Of a DNA stretch of 64,000 bases, positions 25,004 to 33,284 are shown piece by piece. The notes under the pieces were generated by a model, which worked only from the letters and a program-made list of their open reading frames with translations, made no database searches and was not told the DNA's origin. The stretch comes from an uncultured Muribaculaceae bacterium (GTDB taxonomy: Bacteria > Bacteroidota > Bacteroidia > Bacteroidales > Muribaculaceae): positions 1 to 64,000 of the forward strand of contig CAJTNN010000010.1 of NCBI GenBank assembly GCA_910577585.1, written 5' to 3'. The translations under genes were made by a program, and so were the position numbers. Each line of letters starts with the position of its first letter. The first letter of the stretch is position 1.

Positions 25004-26659
25004 TCAGTCGCGCGGGCTGACGAGGAAGTGGTCGCCTGTCTCCTTGACGATGCGTTCGTAATAAGCTTTGTCATAGCCAGGGAAGTCGGGATAGAGGGGT
25101 ATGCCGTATTCATTATATTGGAATTTTCCATCGGCATCGGTCTTCTTCATATTTCCATCCATGAACTTCACCATGAGGAATTCGGCGAGGCTGCGGTAGG
25201 CATCGGTGGCAGTCTTGGCGATTGCGGCCCCCTCGGCGTTGACATCGGCTGTGAGCGCGGCCATATCCCCCTGTTTGGCCAGCGCTGCGAGGCCGGCATC
25301 GCGGTCGGCGCGTGAGTCGATGAATGCGTTCTCAAGTCCTGACTGCACTTTGCGGATGTCGGGAATCATGAGGTCGTAGCGGTTATAGGCCTGGTTGGCG
25401 ACCCAGTTGTTCATCCAGAAGTTGGAGTTGTAGTCGAAGGTGTTGATGTCGCCATGCTGCAGCTGGGCCGGGATTTCGGTCATCGAGCAGTAGAAAGGCA
25501 TGTAGACGGTGGTGTTGGTGTCGTCGGTGCCGAACCACAGGATTCCGCCCACAGGGTCAGGGAGCCAGTCGCGGCTCTGGCTGACGAAGCTCCATCCGGT
25601 CTGCTGAGTGGCTATGGCGCGCTCGTGGGTATACTCTTTGCCATCGACTTCAAACGACATCGGTCGCCAGCGGTAGGGCACATGGTTGGGGCCTGCACCG
25701 ACATCGCCGGTCATATCATAGGGTGTGCCTTGGAAGAGGTCGCGCATGGCATCCTGCATTCCGCGCAGGTCAACCTTTTTGTCAGGGATGATGTAGAGGG
25801 GCATCGGCTCATCAGAGTCGGCGTTGATCCATGCGAAATACTGTTCGGCTTCCGGGTTATAGCGGCGGAAGAAAGTCCATACGCGTCCATCGCATCCGCG
25901 GCGTGTGTCGGCGGTGTGATGCTCGAAAGCATCGGCAAAAGAGAAGTCTTCATCCTTGCCCGAGAAGTAACCGCGACGCCGTGCGAAGGGAATCAGATCT
26001 TTGGCATACTTCACATTCTCCTTATCCTTGAGATTGACTTTGCGGATGCGCGGCTCGTTGGCGTGGCCGGAGATGGCGTCGTCAGGGATGCGCACGGCAA
26101 TCCACACAGCACCCTTCTCGGCTCCCTTGCCAATCATCTCCATCACCCACACCTCATTCTTGTCGGCTATCGAGAATGATTCGCCACTTGAGGCATAGCC
26201 ATATTTATCGACGAGGTCGGTCATGACATCAATAGCCTCGCGGGCAGTGCGCGAGCGCTCGAGGGCAATCTGAATCAGCGAGCCATAGTCGATGACGGCC
26301 TGTCCGGTGGTGTCGGTCAGCTCCTTGTGGCCACCCCATGTAGATTCGCCGATGCACACCTGGTGCTCATTCATGTTGCCAACGACATTGTAAGTGTGTG
26401 CGGGCTGCGGAATCTCGCCGAGAGGTTTGCCGGTGTCCCATTCCACCACTTTGCGCATTGCCCCTTTCGGGTGGTCGGCAGCCGGGGTGTGGGTCAGCAT
26501 ACCGTAGAGGTTGTGGGAGTCGGCGGCGTAGGTGACCATGACGCTGCCATCGGCAGTGGCCCCCTTTCCGGCAATCAGATTGGTGCAGGCATCAGCCGTG
26601 GTGGCCGGGAGCAGGGTGCTTCCGAGCATCAGGGCCGGCAGAAGATTAAGATGTTTCAT
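25004..26659 (-). CDS. C69-family dipeptidase, secreted
   Basis: A 551-residue Ntn-hydrolase of family C69 (PepD-like). The signal peptide ends TTADA, and the next residue is the catalytic Cys 25 in CTNLIAGKGATADGS, exposed as the N-terminal nucleophile after cleavage. Further conserved strings are TYAADSHNLYG and GESTWGGHKEL. It would hydrolyse dipeptides in the periplasm. The ATG at 26659 (MKHLNLL) is preferred over one four codons upstream because it starts the signal peptide. Its promoter region holds a perfect palindrome (26721-26741) and a member of the dispersed repeat family. Confidence 0.92.
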   Translation of the reverse strand: MKHLNLLPALMLGSTLLPATTADACTNLIAGKGATADGSVMVTYAADSHNLYGMLTHTPAADHPKGAMRKVVEWDTGKPLGEIPQPAHTYNVVGNMNEHQVCIGESTWGGHKELTDTTGQAVIDYGSLIQIALERSRTAREAIDVMTDLVDKYGYASSGESFSIADKNEVWVMEMIGKGAEKGAVWIAVRIPDDAISGHANEPRIRKVNLKDKENVKYAKDLIPFARRRGYFSGKDEDFSFADAFEHHTADTRRGCDGRVWTFFRRYNPEAEQYFAWINADSDEPMPLYIIPDKKVDLRGMQDAMRDLFQGTPYDMTGDVGAGPNHVPYRWRPMSFEVDGKEYTHERAIATQQTGWSFVSQSRDWLPDPVGGILWFGTDDTNTTVYMPFYCSMTEIPAQLQHGDINTFDYNSNFWMNNWVANQAYNRYDLMIPDIRKVQSGLENAFIDSRADRDAGLAALAKQGDMAALTADVNAEGAAIAKTATDAYRSLAEFLMVKFMDGNMKKTDADGKFQYNEYGIPLYPDFPGYDKAYYERIVKETGDHFLVSPRD

Positions 26660-26720
26660 ATATGATGTCAAGTTATAATTAGTCGTTACGTGTCAGGCCA
26701 CCCGGAGATACTTACTTATT

Positions 26721-26741
26721 GAAGTCGTTTTAAACGACTTC
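26721..26741. repeat. Perfect palindrome in the dipeptidase leader
   Basis: GAAGTCGTTT, one central T, then AAACGACTTC. It lies between the promoter and the start codon of the C69 gene, 60 bp before the ATG, so it would form a hairpin in the mRNA leader. It is flanked by AGATACTTACTT, similar to the ends of the dispersed repeats. Confidence 0.6.
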
Positions 26742-26765
26742 ACAGAGTGGCGGCAATTCATAATG

Positions 26766-26797
26766 CAAAGATGTGCATAATATTCCTAAAAACCAAA
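26766..26797 (-). promoter_or_regulatory. Promoter of the C69 dipeptidase gene
   Basis: Minus-strand TTTG, 20 bases, CATCTTTG (first base off the consensus). Transcription would start near 26759. Confidence 0.45.
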
Positions 26798-26801
26798 TTT
26801 A

Positions 26802-26858
26802 TAAGTATCTCTCAAAAATAATGCATAGACTTCGTGGCTGTTTTTTGAGAGATACTTA
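26802..26858. mobile_element. Short member of the dispersed repeat family (57 bp)
   Basis: Perfect 17-bp inverted ends TAAGTATCTCTCAAAAA and its complement enclose AATAATGCATAG and a short centre. The ends and the AATAATGCATAG string are shared with copy 2 (36385-36570). It looks like an internally deleted copy lacking the hairpin core. Confidence 0.7.
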
Positions 26859-26928
26859 GGCGCCGACGGCTATAAGTTTGGAGATAATCAGGCGTGGCGG
26901 CGCGAGAAAATGGTGGTTTGCGGCAGAA

Positions 26929-28596
26929 TCAGTTGGAGTAGAGGAACCGCTTGATTGAGCGCTTCGGGGTCTTCTCAAACTCATTCGGCATCAGTATTAT
27001 GCGTGTCAGACGCTCGTAGGGAGCCACGAGTTTGTTGAGCTCCTTGAGGATATTGTCCATCGTGGCCGGAAGTTGAGCGCCGGCTATGCCGAGGCGGTCG
27101 AGCTGTTCGTAGTCGGGATAGACGAGTCCCACGAGTTTGCCATCGCGCATCACCACGAGCGATTCTGCCACAAAAGGCATGTTGTTGAGCTTTGCCTCAA
27201 TCTCTTCGGGGTAGATGTTTTGTCCGGAGGCAGAGAGGAGCATGGTCTTCGAGCGGCCGCGTATGTAGAGAGTGCCGTCGGCCGAGCGGGTGCCGATGTC
27301 GCCGGTCTTGAGCCAACCCTTGTCGCTGAGCACGAGCTCTGTGGCCTCTTGGTTCTTATAGTATCCCTGCATCACATTCGAGCCGCGCACACAGATTTCA
27401 CCGGGTATATTCTCGGGGTCGTCGCTCATGACCATGCTCTCCATAGTGGGGAGTGTGCGGCCGGATGAGCCCGGGCGGAATTCGCGCCAGGGAGTGTAGG
27501 AGATAAGTGGCCCGCACTCGGTCATGCCATATCCCACGGTGAACGGGAATTTGATTTTATGCAGGAACTCCTCAACCTCATGATTCAGCGGTGCGCCCCC
27601 CACAATCACCTCCTCAAAGCATCCGCCGAAGGCATCGATGAGCTTTTTGCGGATTTTTGAGTATATGAACGAGTCAAGCAGCGGCACGGCGAGAGTCCAG
27701 CGCATCGTGCCCTTCGAAATCATGGGGAGTATCTGGTTCTTATAGATTTTTTCCAGAATCAGCGGCACACAAATCACCAGATTCGGCTTGACATCAGCCA
27801 GTGCCTTAAGCAGCACCCGCGGTGAGGGTGTCTTGCCAAGCAGAGTTATATGGCTCCCGACGGCCAGCGGGGTGAGCATATCGAAAGCGCAACCGTAGGC
27901 GTGGGCCAACGGCAGGAATGCCAGAGCCCGTGATGAGCGGAAGTGCAGTTCGCTCTGCATGCCGAAGCACACATTGCCGGCAAGATTCTCGCCGGTGAGC
28001 ATCACACCCTTTGAGAATCCGGTGGTGCCGGAGGTGTAGTTGATTTCCACAAGTTCGGAGTTGCTGCGGTCGGCGAATTTCACATCGTGCGAGGTGAATC
28101 CCTGCGGATAGCGGCGTCGGAAGCGGCGGCGCATCAGCTTGGCATCGCGTCTGAACTCCGAGTCATTCTCATAGAGCACCTCCACGCGGTCGGCCGAGAG
28201 CACGGCCTTGACATTAAGCAGCGACTCAGGCAGTATATGCTCCCACACCGCATCGCTGATGAAGAGGAGCCGGGCCTCGGAGTGGTTGACGATGTGGGTG
28301 ACATCTACCGGATTGAAATCGGCCAGAATAGGCACAATCACCGCGCCGTAGGTGACGACCGACATATATATCTTCACCCACGTTACAGAATCCTTGCCGC
28401 AGAGAGCCACCTTGTCGCCCGGCTTAAGCCCGATAGATTCAAAGAATATGTGGGATTGGGCTATATCGGCGGCAAGCTCACCATAGGTGGTGGTCTTGCC
28501 GCTGACATAGTCGGTGAGAGCGGGCAGCTCCCAGTTCTCTATGAAGCTGCGTTCATAGATTTTTATGAAGTTAAGGATGGGATATGTGTCATTCAT
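26929..28596 (-). CDS. AMP-binding long-chain fatty acid-CoA ligase
   Basis: A 555-residue ANL-superfamily enzyme. The P-loop is INYTSGTTGFSKGVMLT (about 188), then VGYGMTECGPLISYT, GWLKTGDIGT and the hinge/C-terminal lysine region in TPKRSIKRFLY. These match acyl-CoA synthetases that activate long-chain fatty acids through an acyl-AMP. No signal peptide; cytosolic or membrane-associated. It ends at the repeat-rich gap before the dipeptidase gene and begins 71 bp after the alcohol dehydrogenase stop. Confidence 0.9.
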   Translation of the reverse strand: MNDTYPILNFIKIYERSFIENWELPALTDYVSGKTTTYGELAADIAQSHIFFESIGLKPGDKVALCGKDSVTWVKIYMSVVTYGAVIVPILADFNPVDVTHIVNHSEARLLFISDAVWEHILPESLLNVKAVLSADRVEVLYENDSEFRRDAKLMRRRFRRRYPQGFTSHDVKFADRSNSELVEINYTSGTTGFSKGVMLTGENLAGNVCFGMQSELHFRSSRALAFLPLAHAYGCAFDMLTPLAVGSHITLLGKTPSPRVLLKALADVKPNLVICVPLILEKIYKNQILPMISKGTMRWTLAVPLLDSFIYSKIRKKLIDAFGGCFEEVIVGGAPLNHEVEEFLHKIKFPFTVGYGMTECGPLISYTPWREFRPGSSGRTLPTMESMVMSDDPENIPGEICVRGSNVMQGYYKNQEATELVLSDKGWLKTGDIGTRSADGTLYIRGRSKTMLLSASGQNIYPEEIEAKLNNMPFVAESLVVMRDGKLVGLVYPDYEQLDRLGIAGAQLPATMDNILKELNKLVAPYERLTRIILMPNEFEKTPKRSIKRFLYSN

Positions 28597-28667
28597 AGTA
28601 AATTAGGAATAGAGGTTGTCATTTTTTTCGGGAGATGCCCAGGTCGCCATCGGGCTGAGGGGTCGAA

Positions 28668-29846
28668 TCAGAGCGCCAGACGGTAGATTTCGCGGCAGTC
28701 ATCCATCGACAGAGGCACATAGCTGCCCAGTGTGGGACCCATGTTGCGTTCGAGCGACTTCACCATAGCCTCGATATCCGGCTCCTTGCCCCCGATCAGC
28801 TCACGCAGTGAAGTGGTGAGGCCGAGGTCGTGGTAGAAGTCTTCGAGGCGATGTATGCCTTCGGCTATAATCTCATCAGTGTCATGCCCCGCCGGGTCAA
28901 CTGACATCACATTGATGGCGAATTTCCATAATTTATCAGGATTGCGTCGGGCGCAGAATTTCATCCAGGCGGGCACAATTACTGCCAGACCCGCGCCATG
29001 CGGCACATCATAGATGGCGGAGATTTCGTGCTCGAGTCGGTGAGAGGCCCAGTCCTCGGTCTTGCCCACGCCGCAGAGACCGTTGTGCGCCAGTGTGCCG
29101 GCCCACATTACATCGGCGCGTGCATCATAGTTGTCGGGCTGGAAATGCAGGGTCATGGCCTGGTCCATCACATCGCGCATGATAGCTTCGGAGTATGAGT
29201 CAACAAGCTCGGTGGCCGGAGTGTTGGAGAAGTAACGCTCGTAGATATGGCAGAGCATGTCGACAATGCCATAGGCAGTCTGGTCGGCCGGCAGAGTCAT
29301 TGTAAGCTCCGGATTCATCACCGCAAACTTCGGGCGCAGCAGCATCGGGTATCTTACAGAAATCTTCTGCAGGGTCTTCTCATTGGTTATCACGGAATTG
29401 CCGCTACCTTCACTTCCGGCCGCCGGGATTGTCAGCACCACACCTACGGGGAGAGCAGTGTCGGGCTTGGACTTGCCGCAATAGAAATTCCAGAAGTCTT
29501 CAGAGGCCGGCACACCGAGTGCGATGGCCTTGGCAGTGTCGATGACCGAGCCGCCACCGACTGCGAGCATGAAGTCAACCTTCGCGGCGCGGGCCATATC
29601 GATCCCTTCATATACTTTGTCGGCGGTGGGGTTAGGGCGGATGCCGCCGAACTCGATGAAGTCTATGCCCGCTGCGCGCATTGATTCGCGGATGCGTGCC
29701 AGCAGGCCGGAGCGTTCTGCCGAATGCCCTCCGAAGAGCATCATTACTTTTTTGGCGCCGAAGCGTGTGAGGAGTTCGCCGGTCTTGGACTCGGTGTCGC
29801 GGCCGAACACAAACTCTGTGGGCGACCAGAATGTGAAGTTTTCCAT
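28668..29846 (-). CDS. Iron-containing alcohol dehydrogenase (BDH/YqhD-like)
   Basis: A 392-residue NAD(P)H-dependent alcohol or aldehyde reductase. The nucleotide-binding GGGSVIDTAKAIA is near residue 96. Metal ligands are seen in GIVDMLCHIYERYF (Asp and His) and in the pair of histidines within HRLEHEISAIYDVPHGAGLA. The sequence is nearest to butanol dehydrogenase/YqhD proteins. It may reduce fermentation aldehydes. Directly upstream is a duplicated GAATTGATGATTCTTA (near 29862 and 29883) and then the terminator of the preceding gene. Confidence 0.92.
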   Translation of the reverse strand: MENFTFWSPTEFVFGRDTESKTGELLTRFGAKKVMMLFGGHSAERSGLLARIRESMRAAGIDFIEFGGIRPNPTADKVYEGIDMARAAKVDFMLAVGGGSVIDTAKAIALGVPASEDFWNFYCGKSKPDTALPVGVVLTIPAAGSEGSGNSVITNEKTLQKISVRYPMLLRPKFAVMNPELTMTLPADQTAYGIVDMLCHIYERYFSNTPATELVDSYSEAIMRDVMDQAMTLHFQPDNYDARADVMWAGTLAHNGLCGVGKTEDWASHRLEHEISAIYDVPHGAGLAVIVPAWMKFCARRNPDKLWKFAINVMSVDPAGHDTDEIIAEGIHRLEDFYHDLGLTTSLRELIGGKEPDIEAMVKSLERNMGPTLGSYVPLSMDDCREIYRLAL

Positions 29847-29908
29847 AAGGTAAAAAAGTCGTGAATTGATGATTCTTAGTCGAGAATTGATGATTCTTAT
29901 CTATAACA

Positions 29909-29941
29909 AATTAACCCCGCGAAATGATTCGCGGGGTTAGT
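29909..29941 (-). terminator. Terminator after the KDO-transferase-like gene
   Basis: TAACCCCGCGAA and its complement form a 12-bp stem with a 4-nt loop, followed on the minus strand by AATTTGTT. Extra CCCGCGGGG copies lie next to it. Confidence 0.7.
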
Positions 29942-29966
29942 TTTCCCGCGGGGTTATATGGGCGGG

Positions 29967-30671
29967 TCATTTGCTTGCAGGCTGCGAGCGATGGCGGTGC
30001 AACTCCTCGGCATATTCGCGGGCCCACGCGCCAAACATGTGGCGTCGGCGCGCATCGTAGAGCAGCCATGTGGCATGCCGGGCGAATGCCTGCGGTGAGT
30101 CGACCTGTATGGCTGCGCTGAGAGTGAGCAGATTGGCCGCGTGGTCGGCGTCGGATGAGTCGGCATGCCGCATGGCGCGGAAGTCGCCGAGCATGGGCAG
30201 CCCGAATGCGGCTGCCGCGAGCATATCCTCGGCGGCGTGGGCAGAGTTGCCGATCATGGCGATGTCAGCCCAGCGGAAGGGTGAGGGGGCCGGGATATCG
30301 GTGATGATGACCCGGGCCTTTGCCAGAAGTTCACGTTGCTTCAGAGCCTCGCTCAGCGTCAGCAGCCGCCGGGGCGGATAAGCGCTCTTCAGCCTGGCGA
30401 TGTCAGAGGGTGAGAATTCGGCGGGTGAGATTATACCTCTCACCACATCGCGCTCCATAAGCCAGGCTGTGGCTGTGGCCACTTGCAGTGAGTCGGCGCC
30501 TACGGCGGCGAGCACCATCGGGCGCTCCCCCACACGCCGGCTGTAGCGCTCTTCGGGAGCACCGCAGAATTCGGTGTACAGAGCCTCAATCCTGTCGGCC
30601 GACGCCGATACGGGACTCGCACCCCGCATCATGCGTCGCCACAGGTGTTGCAGATATCTGAGAGGATTCAC
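29967..30671 (-). CDS. KdtA/WaaA-like protein, half length (C-terminal GT-B domain)
   Basis: A 234-residue protein starting with GTG and overlapping the gltX stop (GTGA), so it is translationally coupled to gltX. Residues about 48-210 read like the C-terminal half of 3-deoxy-D-manno-octulosonate transferase: RPMVLAAVGADSLQ, GIISPAEFSP, then FRWADIAMIGNSAHAAEDML with AAFGLPMLGDF, patterns that in WaaA hold the CMP-KDO site. The acceptor-binding N-terminal half with the catalytic Glu is absent, and WaaA is normally about 410-430 residues. In Bacteroidales waaA is, as I recall, often beside gltX. It may be a decayed or repurposed waaA; the assignment rests on pattern similarity. Confidence 0.5.
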   Translation of the reverse strand: MNPLRYLQHLWRRMMRGASPVSASADRIEALYTEFCGAPEERYSRRVGERPMVLAAVGADSLQVATATAWLMERDVVRGIISPAEFSPSDIARLKSAYPPRRLLTLSEALKQRELLAKARVIITDIPAPSPFRWADIAMIGNSAHAAEDMLAAAAFGLPMLGDFRAMRHADSSDADHAANLLTLSAAIQVDSPQAFARHATWLLYDARRRHMFGAWAREYAEELHRHRSQPASK

Positions 30672-32197
30672 TTGCCGATCACCTCGATTGCACGGCGCAG
30701 TCGGCTCACAACCTCTTCGCGCGGCATAAGCTCAGTGATGTCAAACATGTGCGGACCACGGCATGCGCCCACCACGGCCAGGCGGAAGGCATTCATCACG
30801 TTGCCAAGGTGATATCCCTTGGATGCTATCCAGTCAAGCACAATCTTCTCGGCATTGGCCGAAGTCATGTCGTCGATACCCTCGAGCACACCGATGAGCT
30901 CCTGCATTATGCCGGGCATCTCTTCGCTCCAGCGCTTCTTGACATCCTTCGCGGCATACTCCTCAGGGGCCTTGAAGAAGAAGTCGGCCTGCTCCCAGAG
31001 TTCGGGGATGAGGTTGGCACGGCTCTTGACCATACCCAGCGCGCGGGCAACGTATTCGTCAGAGAATCCGGCCACACCCTTCTCTTCGAGCACAGGGCGG
31101 AAGAGGCGTGCCAGCTCCTCGTCGGGAGTCTGGAGCATATACTCATGGTTGAACCACATACCCTTCTTATAGTCGAACTTAGCGCCCGCCTTCGAGCAGT
31201 GTTCAAACGAGAATTTGGCAATCAGGTCGGCCATCGACATGATTTCAGTGTCATCGCCGGGATTCCACCCGAGCAGAGCGAGGAAGTTGACCACAGCCTC
31301 CGGCAGGTAGCCCTGCTCGCGATATCCGGCCGAAACGGCACCCGAAGCCGGGTCGTGCCATTCGAGCGGGAAGACCGGGAATCCGAGTTTGTCGCCATCG
31401 CGTTTTGAGAGCTTGCCGTTGCCCACGGGTTTGAGCAGCAGCGGCAGATGCACGAATTCAGGCATCGTGTCCTCCCATCCGAAGGCGCGGTAAAGCAGCA
31501 CATGCAGCGGAGCCGACGGGAGCCATTCCTCGCCGCGAATGACGTGGCTGACCTCCATCAGATGGTCGTCGACGATATTGGCGAGGTGATATGTGGGGAG
31601 GTCGTCGGCACTTTTGTAGAGCACCTTGTCGTCGAGGATGCTCGAGTTGATGGTGACTTCGCCACGTATGCGGTCCTGCACGGTCACAGGCTGGTCGGGT
31701 TCAATCTTGAACCGCACCACATACTGCTGCCCCTCATCGATGAGACGGCGTGTCTCATCCTTGCCCAATGTTATCTCATTGCGCATCGAGCCGCGGGTGG
31801 AGGCATCATACTGGAAGTTGGGATGTTCATTGCGGGCCGCCTCAAGTTCCTCAGGAGTGTCGAAGGCTATGTAAGCCTTTCCGGCATCGAGGAGTTGCTT
31901 CACATATTTGCGGTATATGTCGCGGCGCTCGCTCTGGCGGTACGGGCCGTGGGGACCCTCTGCACCGATACCCTCATCAATCTCTATGCCGAGCCAGCGG
32001 AGAGATTCGACGATATATTCCTCAGCGCCCGGCACGAAGCGGCGGCTGTCGGTGTCTTCGATGCGCAGCAGCATCTTGCCGCCGTGATGGCGGGCGAAGA
32101 GATAATTGAAAAGAGCCGTGCGTACACCTCCGATGTGCAGAGGTCCCGTAGGCGATGGTGCGAATCTTACACGCACCTGACGGTTATTCTCAGTCAT
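30668..32197 (-). CDS. gltX: Glutamyl-tRNA synthetase
   Basis: A 509-residue class I synthetase. The HIGH-type motif is FAPSPTGPLHIGGVRTALFN (about 12-31) and the KMSKS-type motif is GNGKLSKRDGDKLGF (near 260). The C-terminal anticodon-binding helices follow. The length fits the discriminating GltX. It is first of a two-gene unit with the KdtA-like gene. In the 117-bp gap upstream the 18-bp string GTCTAAATTTCAAATTTA occurs twice (32234-32251 and 32256-32273); on the minus strand each copy carries TAAATTTG, a possible -7 box. Confidence 0.96.
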   Translation of the reverse strand: MTENNRQVRVRFAPSPTGPLHIGGVRTALFNYLFARHHGGKMLLRIEDTDSRRFVPGAEEYIVESLRWLGIEIDEGIGAEGPHGPYRQSERRDIYRKYVKQLLDAGKAYIAFDTPEELEAARNEHPNFQYDASTRGSMRNEITLGKDETRRLIDEGQQYVVRFKIEPDQPVTVQDRIRGEVTINSSILDDKVLYKSADDLPTYHLANIVDDHLMEVSHVIRGEEWLPSAPLHVLLYRAFGWEDTMPEFVHLPLLLKPVGNGKLSKRDGDKLGFPVFPLEWHDPASGAVSAGYREQGYLPEAVVNFLALLGWNPGDDTEIMSMADLIAKFSFEHCSKAGAKFDYKKGMWFNHEYMLQTPDEELARLFRPVLEEKGVAGFSDEYVARALGMVKSRANLIPELWEQADFFFKAPEEYAAKDVKKRWSEEMPGIMQELIGVLEGIDDMTSANAEKIVLDWIASKGYHLGNVMNAFRLAVVGACRGPHMFDITELMPREEVVSRLRRAIEVIGK

Positions 32198-32314
32198 GTA
32201 TGCTAAAGGTATAGTTTGTCAGAAAATGGAGTCGTCTAAATTTCAAATTTACGTAGTCTAAATTTCAAATTTATGCAAACGAAGTTTAGATGACTTCTGC
32301 GGGTATAATCAATT

Positions 32315-33055
32315 TTACTCGGGTTTCTCAAGCTGCATCTTGCGCCCATCCCAGCGCCATATGAGTTTGGAGTGCAGATAAGGCTTTATCTGCTCGCTCT
32401 GTTCGGTAGATAGAAGATTGGCCGAAGTGAGTTGGCCGGTCATCACATCCGAGTCAGGCGACACCGAGAAGGCAATCGTATAGAATGGCAGCATCTGTTC
32501 GAGGTCGCGCTTGGAGAGGGGCGCGTCTTTGGGGAGGTTATAGAACTCCGTGGGGTCAGGCATCTTCATCAACTTCTTGGCGGCCAGGGGCTGCATCGAG
32601 TTAGAGAAGAACTTCACAGTACTGTCGGCAGTATCGTTGCCGTCGTCGATGGTGTAGATTGACATCACCACCGGCAGTCCACCCTTGGAGTCAGGAAGCA
32701 CCTTAATCACGAGATTGCTCACATCCGAAAGATGCACCTTGATGTAGTCAGGGCGCATCTCCTCAATCCATGATAGACCCATGAATACGTTGGCCTTTTT
32801 GTAGACACTGTCGCGCTGCTCCATATAGTCAAGCATATCGCGTCGCATCGAAGTCGAGAGGAGGTCAAGATCCTGCTGCGGCATGCGCAGGAAGGCCTGG
32901 GCGGCGGTGATGGTGTCGACGGCTACTTGCATGTCAGACTTCTTCGCTTCGGCAGGGGCCGGAGCAAAGATGACTGAAAGAAGTATTGCCAGTGTGGCCA
33001 GGGTCGCTTTAATCCGCTGGCCGCCGGAGGTGAAAGTGTGTCTGAGGGAGTTCAT
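32315..33055 (-). CDS. DUF3256 family secreted protein
   Basis: A 246-residue protein with a signal peptide (IKATLATLAILLSVIFA, cleavage near AEA). The mature part matches the Bacteroidales DUF3256 pattern from memory: AAQAFLRMPQQDLDLLSTSM, RRDMLDYMEQRDS and the C-terminal KLIWRWDGRKMQLEK. The function is unknown. The predicted -7 box ends only four bases before the ATG, suggesting a leaderless transcript. Confidence 0.85.
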   Translation of the reverse strand: MNSLRHTFTSGGQRIKATLATLAILLSVIFAPAPAEAKKSDMQVAVDTITAAQAFLRMPQQDLDLLSTSMRRDMLDYMEQRDSVYKKANVFMGLSWIEEMRPDYIKVHLSDVSNLVIKVLPDSKGGLPVVMSIYTIDDGNDTADSTVKFFSNSMQPLAAKKLMKMPDPTEFYNLPKDAPLSKRDLEQMLPFYTIAFSVSPDSDVMTGQLTSANLLSTEQSEQIKPYLHSKLIWRWDGRKMQLEKPE

Positions 33056-33059
33056 AGTG

Positions 33060-33091
33060 CAAAATTAACAAAAATCTTCCCAATATTCAAC
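33060..33091 (-). promoter_or_regulatory. Promoter abutting the DUF3256 start codon
   Basis: Minus-strand GTTG, 20 bases, TAATTTTG, then CACT and the ATG. The same arrangement (TAACTTTG, CAGT, ATG) precedes btuB. Confidence 0.5.
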
Positions 33092-33284
33092 ACCATGTCA
33101 GTCTATGGCCTGGCATCTGAATACCGGGAAGGTTATACTTAAGGTTTTTCAGATTATCAGTAAGTGAAGGGTATGCTTTCGTGAATCATAGCTTGCGTCT
33201 TCAGAAGCTGAGAGCTTGCATGATCATAAATGGAGAGGTTGTGGCCTTCATTTATGATTAGCGGCGTCTTCAGAAGCCGAGAGG

